Shown here piece by piece: positions 56,797 to 64,000 of a stretch of DNA of 64,000 nucleotides. The notes under the pieces were generated by a model, which was given only the letters and a program-made list of their open reading frames with translations, had not been told where the DNA came from and did no database searches. Every line of letters begins with the position of its first letter. Positions within the stretch are counted from its first letter, which is position 1. A program made the translations under genes and the position numbers. The DNA comes from Dipteris shenzhenensis (lineage: Eukaryota > Polypodiophyta > Polypodiopsida > Gleicheniales), in assembly GCA_047967505.1 (NCBI GenBank), contig CM106538.1. One strand, written 5' to 3'.

Positions 56797-57014
56797 TTAC
56801 ATACAATTCTTTGCTACACCAAGCCTCAACAGCTCCTGGTGAAATCTCTCGTAGAACCTGTCATTGGATGATAATACCAACAAGCACCAGACATCACTAA
56901 TCGAGCTAGACCGGAGTGAGGCAAAGAACTCTTCAGCTGCAAGTTGAGTGCAATAACTTGACGATGCTGCAACAACCTGATTGGCCTTTTCCAAAGGATG
57001 TACAAAACTAGCAA
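56797..57014 (-). other. Exon-like open frame downstream of the DUF632 gene
   Basis: A stop-bounded minus frame reads HPLEKANQVVAASSSYCTQ, then AAEEFFASLRSSSISDVW, NDRFYERFHQELLRLGVAK and stop. Its composition is strongly protein-like, and a tag acceptor-like sequence lies just upstream (about 57010). It is on the same strand as the DUF632 gene and 580 bp beyond its stop codon, so it could be an alternative last exon, the last exon of another gene, or a relic. I do not recognise the family. Confidence 0.3.
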
Positions 57015-57593
57015 GCCAAAAAGACAGACCAGACTTTAGTCACGAGTTTCTCACAATCAAAAGATGAATTTTGATATGCCAAATTTTAAATGACAATTCG
57101 TTCTGATATTTGTGTCCTAAAAAATGGTAGGAGCATGCTGTATTACTCCACTCATTGATTTAAACATAACAATAAGGGCACTCAGGTATTAAAGTAAGTT
57201 TCCGTGCCAGTATAGTACAATTCAGAGTCATTGGAATGTCCAAATGACCCTACTACAGAATATAAATTGATAATCTATGGAGTTCATGTATGACAGTCAT
57301 GTATAATATTGTACAAGCTGTGTCCACTACGGTGCTTGTTCTGTCAAAAAACATCGGTCCTCCTTGTCCTTCAAATGAAGGAATTAAAGGCCAAGATTGT
57401 ACTTGTCATTTATTGTGTAGATTGAATTGAATAATAAATGTAATGCTTGTGATTATTTCCAGTACCACATCTTCTGTATAACTGATTTCAGGATTTTCAT
57501 GCAAAAACTATATCAATATCAAAGCACCTACTTGAAAACTTTCTGCAGCGCACTAAAGAGTGCAAGTGCATTCCTCTGTACAAACATTGACTG

Positions 57594-58362
57594 TCAAGGC
57601 ATATTTTCATCCAACCTTGTATAGAGCTCTGAACATTCATGTGCAAATGCCATTATCATTTGTAAAACAGGCGGAAGGTGTTTTTGCAGTACCTTAAGAA
57701 TCATGGAGCTGTTTTGTGTACACAATTTAGCATATTTTTGGTTCTCCTCTGCCAGCCTGTCCTTCAACAATTCTAGAATAACCTTTCTTTCTTGAACAGG
57801 GTTTCTAGTAACCAACTCCTGATTCTCCCGAGGGACCTGCCTTTGCCCATGTTTCTCTTTATATTTGCTTTCAAAAATCTCCAAAGAGATCTTCTTCTTC
57901 TCCAAATCCTTGGTAACACTTTCGCATCTCTTCTTTTGTTTCAACTCTTCTGCTTGTTTCAACATCATTTCATGCAGCGTTGTAGAAAAGCTTTTAAGTT
58001 CTTTTAGTGCATTCTCACACGAGATAACTTTTAGTGCCTCCATCCATGCTTTGCAAAGATGATGTACAGGAGGAGTGGCTGATTTCTGAGGAGAGGCTAA
58101 ATTGTCCTTAACTTCACTTTCAATCTGTTTGATGTTGAGCTGCAACCACTCATACAAAGCAGTTACATACTCTTTTTGTGTTCTTATAAAAATTTCCAAA
58201 CTTTGATGCCAATTATTTATCTCTATGTCCAACTCTTCAGTAATCTTCCTGTGAAATTCACCTATGCCTGCAGTCGATGGAAATTCCAAGACAATAAAAT
58301 TTGCAACCAGTGAGAATTGCTTTGAGTGCCCCTCAAACATAGCTGTCCACATTTGTTTCAAC
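57594..58362 (-). CDS. DUF632-family protein, last coding exon
   Basis: The last exon of a gene whose preceding exon is 62124-61901. Together they give 330 residues plus a TGA at 57594-57596, in one intact frame. This exon encodes the C-terminal part of DUF632 (LKQMWTAMFEGHSKQFSLV; FHRKITEELDIEINNWHQSL; YVTALYEWLQLNIKQIE; LCKAWMEALKVIS; a Lys/Glu-rich coiled coil with EELKQKKRCESVTKDLEKKK; AFAHECSELYTRLDE). DUF632 proteins, such as NRG2- and REL1-type proteins in angiosperms, are plant-specific, often carry an N-terminal DUF630, and are linked to nitrate signalling and leaf shape. The biochemical role of this fern- or moss-like copy is unknown. The acceptor is ttcag|G at 58363. Confidence 0.88.
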
Positions 58363-58369
58363 CTGAAAC

Positions 58370-58790
58370 CATTTAAGCCATTTTTAAAAATAATTTAAAA
58401 ACCATAACAACTTCAGGAGAAATGAACTGTACGCATTAGTGTACAATATCCACGTGCACAAACTTTTGATGAAAAAGCATAGAAACTCGTCTCATTACTA
58501 GCCCAAATATCTTTCCAGATTCCAAGCAAGAACTTATTTATCAACAATACTAGCAAGGTCTTATCCAAGACTAGCAGTGAGTAACAAGCAAAAGAAAATC
58601 TTTCATTTCAAAGCCTGCTAGAAAAGAAATCTAAAGCTGCAGCTTCAATCACATACTCTCTCATTCATACTCAAATTTAGAGGAAACTCTGAAAGGAAAA
58701 AAGGAAAATTGTACATTTTGAGGTTCAACTTAAGGAAGATACACCATAAAAATGTATTCCAAACAAAATTATAGAAAGGCATATGAAAAG
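58370..58790. other. Intron sequence of the DUF632 gene, left of the TE
   Basis: AT-rich DNA with no feature recognised beyond the splice acceptor at 58363. Confidence 0.5.
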
Positions 58791-58794
58791 TGGT

Positions 58795-61435
58795 TTGCCC
58801 CAGACAGAAGTTCTTGTTGCTTTATTGAACCCTCCAAGTGTCGGGGTAGCAGTGAGCTCTCCTCAACATGGGCCCCTTCCTTTTTCCTGTACCCTCACCT
58901 TTTTCTCTCCCTGTGCACCCTTCCAAACTCCTACTCTCAAGCTCCCCACTCTACAATGCGAGTATGCAAGTCGATACATCCTCCTCATTAATTGGTGGAC
59001 AAATTGCCACTTTGCTGCTGCACCAGTTCTGCCTCTTGCCAGGCCCTCTCTAGCCCTGTACGGCCTTGTACCCTGCTCCGCACTCTCGCTGATGTCAGAT
59101 CTGCCTGTTCCAGCCTACATCTCTGCGCAGTTCTTGCTCCAGCCAGTCTCTAATGGCCACGTGGCAAACCCAAAGTCCTGCTGCCCTCCATGGAGCCTCA
59201 TAACTGCTTGGTACCCTTCGTCACCTGCTGCCCACATGGCAGACCATGTGCTGCCCATGTGGCAGCCCCCTCTCTTTGTTTTTATCCGTCAGAGTAAGAG
59301 TCAACTAGGCCTGCTTGGCGGCTTTGGTGGAAATGATATCCTAGGAGCTCCTTGAATTTACAAGGATGACTACATTCTGACCACCAACCTAGCCGCAAAA
59401 CTGAAACATTGTGGGAAACGTATGATGCTCCCCCTTCTGTTGATATTCAATCTCTTGGATGGACCTTCGTGGAGACTGAAAGTACTGATGAACCACTTGG
59501 TGTGGCTCCTTCTGCCTGGAGCTTCTTTTAGTGCGGGCAATCTTGCTTCTTGCGGCCCTGCACATGACAATGGAAACACCGGTTCTTCTTGGCGTAGATC
59601 GCCCGGGTTGCTGCATCCAAGAAACCACCATAGCCGTTGCTATCCTTTGTTGTCTAATTCACTTCTGTTGCCTATTCCCACCATCTCCTCGCGTGGTGGA
59701 GTCCTGGGACTTCTTGCTGTGGGCTGACTTGGATCCTTGACCCTTGTGCGTGAGCTGAAACTTCTGGGCAATCTCGTATGCACTCTCATAATCCTGTGAC
59801 CTAAAACTTTGGACATACAGCTGGATATTAGTATGCAACCCATGGAGAAAATTACCTAGCTTTTGATGTTTTTCTTGTTGTAACTGCATGGATACCTGTG
59901 TCCTGATATCTTTCATGAGCTCTGTCCACGGATAATGAGGTGTCTCAAGGTCAACATCATAACGGTCTTTCTGCCACTTGTGCCACCAGGTGATTGCCTC
60001 ACCTATGAGGTATATCGATGCGAGAATACACAACAGAGAAATAGCTCGGGAACTGGTTGAGCCAAGAAATTAACACTAAAGGTTCAGTTTTACCATCATA
60101 GCAACGAAAATTGAGCTTGCTAGGAATGAAGCTTTGACGGGTCGCAGAACTCTTTCCCTTTCCTCGTCTCCCTGTGGGCAGAGTAGAGAAATGAGATGTC
60201 GATCCCGTTCTTCCTTTGCCTTCCAAGCTATGCACTCTTTTAGTTCCTTGGCTGCTTGAGCCTCACAATCGTGCCTCCTGAGCTGCTGTCTCATGCTCTC
60301 TGGCAGCTTGCTCATAATTATAGCACATCTCCTAGATGCTAAAGCATGCGTTTAAAAAGGCTCTCTGACTGCTGTTGCTGCATCTGCATCATGGCTACAA
60401 TGGCGGAAATTGTCACCAGGGCCTCTACGACCACCGGAGGTACTATTGGCAGTGGAGAGAAACTTCTTCCTCCACTCTAGGGTTGGACATGTCAGTGGCA
60501 TCCATGGTGTCCTTTCCAGATCTTGCCTGTACCATTAAACAGTGGATGTCCTTGTCTAAACCTCCCTATCTCAGGAAAGAAAATCTGAAGCTTTGAAACC
60601 AATGTAGCAGCAAGAAAGACTCACTCACTCTGTCTCTTACGAACTGCTAGCTGAACTGAGAGAATAATGCACTCAAACAGAAATGAAACTGTGGAGTGGG
60701 TAAGAATCTGAGGGAGGAAGGGGCCTCTGAAGAGAGAAATGGACAACTGAATAAATGTCTGCCCAATAGGGCTGAATACAACTGTATAGAACTAAATACT
60801 ATATAAAGGGACTAAACCCTCACTGCAAAAGAATAGAAAGTCCTATATGAAGGGGAAGATCCCTCACTATAGATCTGCGACTTGAGGGCTGCTATGATGC
60901 AGGCCCTGCTGCTGCTGGTATCTTACTAGTAGATCCAGACAGAACCAGCTTGTAGGAACCCTGTAAAGATCACAGTCTGAGGAGCAGATCTGCTGCTGCT
61001 GGTATCCTACTTGTAGATCCAGACAGAACCAGATTGTAAGGATCACAGGCTCAGGAGCAGATCTGCTGCTGCCTGTCCCGGCCTGATCCTTTGCTGATCC
61101 TGCTGCTGGCTGGAGGGAGAACTGCTCAAAATCAGCCCTAGAAGTGGATGATGAATGAGGCCAATGGGGCCGCCTTTTATAAGTCCCCCTTGGGCCCTAG
61201 AAAGTGACTGACCAGGCCCTGGAACCGCCGACCCATGCTGGTCTGTCCAACTTGCTGCTGTCACCAACGGCTGTGATGGGCCAGGTGGCAGGCTGCCACA
61301 TGGCGCCTGTTTGCTGCTTGCTGATGTGGCACCTGTGTGCGCCTCTATGTGGCCACGGACTGCTGATGCGGCAGCCTGCAAGCTGTCCATCAGCCCTGTA
61401 GCATGGCCATGGGTGTAGATGCCCATGACACCCAC
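58795..61435 (-). mobile_element. Decayed gypsy element inside the DUF632 intron, pol deleted
   Basis: Minus orientation, parallel to the gene. Right boundary: a degenerate initiator-Met PBS (gctttgaaacca on the plus strand, 60590-60601; two mismatches), then an LTR from 60603 to about 61435. Left: a polypurine tract (GAGAGGGGG on the element strand, about 59265-59280), then an LTR-like region ending at 59264 with the family B terminus TGCCACATGGGCAGC. Between them are gag and the start of a protease only. The two LTRs are not obviously the same sequence, so a recombinant of two related elements is possible. Confidence 0.55.
59370..60315 (-). pseudogene. Gypsy gag and protease start in the DUF632 intron
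   Basis: Across shifting frames the minus strand gives RCYDGKTEPLVLISWLNQF, then YLIGEAITWWHKWQKDRYD, WTELMKDIRTQVSMQLQ, LGNFLHGLHTNIQLYVQSF and SAYEIAQKFQL, the normal order of retrotrans_gag. After a Lys/Ser-rich linker comes a zinc knuckle CFHCHVQGRKKQDC near 59545, in which Arg replaces the His. A protease remnant VVILVNSRSS near 59380 has lost the catalytic Asp. The N-terminal part (60315-60130) has RRHDCEAQAAKELKECIAWK. Not functional. Confidence 0.65.
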
Positions 61436-61900
61436 AAGGGATGATTATCGCCAATACAAGTGGAGATGCAGATCCTTCTTCAAAAATACAACTGGAATCA
61501 GCAATCAAAGTGAACCCAAGATGGCAGCCACATGTCAGCATGGACCACCTCCAGAATCAGCTGCCCAGACTCCCTCAAGCAGCGGGATGACCAATCTGTG
61601 TGCATGTTCACATGGGTGGATAATTTTCCAATGCATGGGAGCCACAGCCACATAACCAGATTCCAGGCTCTGATGATTGCAGGAGGCTCCAAATAGAATC
61701 TTATGGCAAAAAATAGAACAGCAGCTGAATAGAGGCAATTGAGGGGGGATATTGTGCCCTGTGCTTGTGGGGATGAACGACAAACAAATAGTGAAAGTCA
61801 CTAAGAAGCATTGTTAAGCGGCAGTTAAAATTCATTCACAGTATCTCATACCCCTGTACAGCTGAACCCTAATCTTTGCAGGCAAAAGAAGAATCCTTAC
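61436..61900. other. Intron sequence right of the TE, no gene
   Basis: Ends at the splice donor GTAAGG (61900-61895) of the DUF632 exon. A purine run (gaggggggatat, near 61740) has no clear partner. Confidence 0.4.
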
Positions 61901-62124
61901 CCTTTCACCAATTTGACTAAATGTGGGTACAAGCATTCATCTCTAAGCTTTAGCACCTCTGAAGTAGCTGAATCCACTGCCTGGAACTGAACGAGATGCC
62001 TAGTTTCCAAGCTTTTGACAAGGGCTTTCATTTTCTCAAATGTTGCTGCAGCTTCTCCCCTCTCTTTCTGCCTTTTCATTTTGGCAGATCTCTTCTCTAG
62101 CTCCAGTTTTATGGCCTCTCCTGC
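61901..62124 (-). CDS. DUF632-family protein, penultimate coding exon (5' incomplete in window)
   Basis: 224 bp in phase 0, from an atacag|GCA acceptor to a GG|GTAAGG donor. It encodes AGEAIKLELEKRSAKMKRQK, a basic heptad-like stretch, VKSLETRHLVQFQAVDSATS and EVLKLRDECLYPHLVKLVKG. This is the characteristic DUF632 segment that follows the WEKKLY...EVK motif. Joining to the exon at 58362 restores a G codon (GG|G) and gives LVKGLKQMW, as in relatives. The upstream exons with the DUF630 and WEKKLY parts are not visible in 62.1-64.0 kb and probably lie beyond the window. Confidence 0.88.
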
Positions 62125-62125
62125 C

Positions 62126-63017
62126 TGTATCCAATCCAACAACAACAAACTTGATATTATGAGCAAGGATAGACAGGTTAGGGATTGAGATTTACCTCCA
62201 CCTCTGTTGTAATTATTCTTTGGGGCTTTTGGGATGGAGATAGTTCTCCCACCTCGGATGTAATGATTGTATTTCGGTACTTTGTTGTTTTGAACTGAAT
62301 ATATTACTTTTTCTTTGGGGAGGGGGGAAGGACAAAAAACTTGATGTAAGCCTCTGATCATTTTGCCAAAAGTATGGCCATTATTAGATAGAAGTAAGCA
62401 TGAGAATTATGGAATAGAAGTGACGTCATAACTTAAAACAGCCTTATTTTAACCCAGTTATTGAAAGATATGATAGTTCAAGAGTAAATCTCAATGCAAA
62501 ACCACACCATAAAAAATAGACAAAATTATAACCTGTAGGAAGAGTAAGCCATATTGGAAGGATGGGAACAAAGGGCAGAGTCCATTTTGTATAAGAAATC
62601 TTTTAACATGTCAGTTCCCACACAGCGAGTATCACGAATGCAAAGAGTGATTGCAGTCTGCTTTAAAAAATGTGTAAGAACCTTGAGGTGGGGGTAAAAT
62701 TTCATGAGGAGACCAAGGAAAGGGACAAAGCAATAGACAAATATAAATTCTGCCACCAAAAGCATGTGCAGCACTTCCACATCTACATCAGAACTTTGGT
62801 ACCTGTCTGTCACACACAATACAGCAAGGCAGCGTTCGCCCTATATCATAAGATCTCACCGATTCCTTGTCTCCAAAACTTGAAATCACTCCTTTAGTGA
62901 GATCTGAAGCCTATTGTAGAACTTCCCCAATTGAGATTGTATTTCGAGTCTGGAAACAGTGATGTATCTACTGCAAAGAAATGAATTCCATCTCTAGGAG
63001 TGACAACTCCCATCCTT
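62126..63017. other. Intron or upstream DNA of the DUF632 gene, no exon assigned
   Basis: The minus frame at 62819-62526 (97 codons) ends near a cctacag-type site but has no DUF632 resemblance. A short piece after a tttgcag acceptor-like site at about 62965 (FPDSKYNLNWGSSTIGFRS) could be a damaged exon but closes at a stop. Treated as intron. Confidence 0.35.
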
Positions 63018-63650
63018 TTTTTTTTTTCAAAGAATGGAACCTTCTATTAATGCTTGAAAGATTTCATACAAGACAACAGCCCTGAAGGTGCTGAGTATGA
63101 AAAAAACCGGAAAAGGCTGGAAGAAAAACCGGCCTATTCCAGAGAAGCCCAGCTCACTGCCTAGGGGATCTCTGGAACTGGGGCTAATAGCCAAGTGGGG
63201 GGACTATACAGCCAGCGAATCCCTCGCGGAGTGAAGATGTAGAAAACACCTGCAGGCCAAGCCTTGCAGAAATGAGCACGCCTCTCAATAGTCGCCCTGG
63301 AGCCTGGAGTCCACGCTCCCAGGTGGACCATAGAGTGTAAATGATATCCTGCCAGATGGCAACCAAGGTAGCCGAGGGTGGAACCGGGTGCTCTCCCATC
63401 ACAAGACTGCACCGAGCCAACCCAAATGTTCCAAGCCGTGATGCTGGCTACCACCTCCCAAACACTGTCCTCCTAGGAGAAGGAGGAGCTAGGGTGTCAG
63501 GGGGGACTGCCTCGTGGAGTGCAATCCTCTGAATGCTCTGACCTTGTATCCAGTAGGCTGGAGATCTCATCAATCTGAAACGTGTGTCCTCCCTCTGTCA
63601 ACCAAGCCACCATCCCCCAGGTGTAGTCTCTGTGTAGACTCTGCATGCGT
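63018..63650 (-). pseudogene. 5'-truncated LINE ORF2 tail with poly-A, minus strand
   Basis: The poly-T at 63018-63029 is the LINE poly-A on the minus strand. Rightwards the minus strand encodes, in mixed frames, YTWGMVAWLTEGGHTFQ, then AWNIWVGSVQSC, SATLVAIWQDIIYTLWSTW, RRAHFCKAWPAGVFYIFTP and RWLYSPPTWLL. These match the last ~150 residues of the 8-15 kb LINE ORF2 (ITWGAFCWCSTTPGYHQL; GWHIWASRCAQ; VMADIWSEIIHTL; RRRFLRDWDTQGLFF; QWRYSPPLWLF). 5' truncation is the usual outcome of LINE insertion. The right limit meets LTR family A at 63652. Confidence 0.82.
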
Positions 63651-63651
63651 G

Positions 63652-64000
63652 TATACCTAGATGAATCCGGGAACATTCCCAAACTCATCCTCTAAAAACA
63701 CAACATAGTGCAGTTTCAATCTCACGAGAGTCACTTATAAGATTGAAAACCATAAACTCCATCACACATAGCAGGGACTAGCTACTATGACATCCCCACT
63801 GATGTCATCAACGTCCAACAGTGGGTGTAGACCATAGTATAAAAGTATGCTCTCACACATACAAATCCACACACCCACACATACTTGAGCATCCATTCAT
63901 ACAAAGTCTTCGTACTGAGTTTCTGTCGGCACTCCGGAGGTGAAGGGCAAACTCAGCCATGACGAAGGCTAGCACTAAAGGAGAAAGCTAATAAAAAAGT
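63652..64000 (+). repeat. LTR-like repeat family A, copy 3, running off the window
   Basis: Close match to 4238-4591, starting with the same tatacctagatgaatcc. It includes the TATA-like gtataaaa box at about 63836, ggcactccggagg, and ATG at 63959 beginning MTKASTKGES. It starts immediately after the LINE fragment. Confidence 0.65.

Noticed and set aside
62526-62819. Possible upstream exon of the DUF632 gene
   Set aside because: The frame lacks the expected WEKKLY...EVK motif and does not resemble DUF632. The true upstream exon must end with that motif in phase 0.
62880-62966. Short piece NLNWGSSTIGFRS after a tttgcag site, considered as a DUF632 exon remnant
   Set aside because: The resemblance to the Ser-rich linker is slight and the frame closes at a stop with no donor before it.

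Overview
The window looks like nuclear DNA of a land plant with a large, transposon-rich genome. Evidence: intron-containing genes of plant type (a DUF632-family protein and an RRS1-like ribosome-biogenesis protein), LTR retrotransposons of copia and Ty3/gypsy type primed by initiator-tRNA-Met, a GC-rich plant-type LINE, and many CT/GA microsatellites. There is no bacterial or organellar gene organisation. The species cannot be named. A fern, another non-flowering plant or a gymnosperm would fit the density of old transposons and the TE-filled introns, but this is only an impression.

Layout. 1-5.1 kb: scraps of old retroelements (copia gag, an unassigned decayed ORF, a gypsy RT scrap), a G-rich minisatellite and a first copy of a recurrent LTR-like repeat (family A). 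5.10-7.46 kb: a young non-autonomous LTR element whose LTRs are identical over 272 bp. About 8.0-14.92 kb: a nearly full-length LINE with a C-rich 5' region, ORF1, endonuclease-RT ORF2 and poly-A, lying in the protease region of a minus-strand gypsy element (gag, leader, PBS and 650-bp LTR up to 18.1 kb). 18.7-22.2 kb: decayed plus-strand gypsy pol and another family A LTR. 22.2-30 kb: a decayed gag interrupted by a complete 6.67-kb chromodomain gypsy element (22613-29278; 522-bp LTRs with 9 differences). 30-35 kb: LTR-like DNA, then four exons of an RRS1 homologue (34580-33739, minus strand). 35-47 kb: gene-poor AT-rich DNA with tandem repeats, a decayed DDE-type transposase (43.8-44.4 kb) and a gag scrap. 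47.86-50.46 kb: a second non-autonomous LTR element with perfect AAAGG target duplications, inserted in a hairpin-bearing repeat that continues as a fold-back array to 51.66 kb. 51.9-54.6 kb: an old LINE copy carrying serial internal duplications. 57.6-62.1 kb: the 3' half of a DUF632 gene on the minus strand; its 3.5-kb intron holds a gypsy element. 63.0-64.0 kb: the 3' tail of another LINE and a third long family A copy.

How it fits together. Only two host genes can be supported, RRS1 and the DUF632 gene. Each shows an intact reading frame across spliced exons and each is incomplete in the window, RRS1 at its C-terminus and DUF632 at its N-terminus. The rest is a layered TE landscape. Some of the order of insertion can be read directly: the LINE lies inside the gypsy element, the chromovirus lies inside one copy of a tandemly duplicated gag, and the second non-autonomous element lies inside the hairpin repeat. 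No metabolic operon, CRISPR array, tRNA or rRNA gene was seen.
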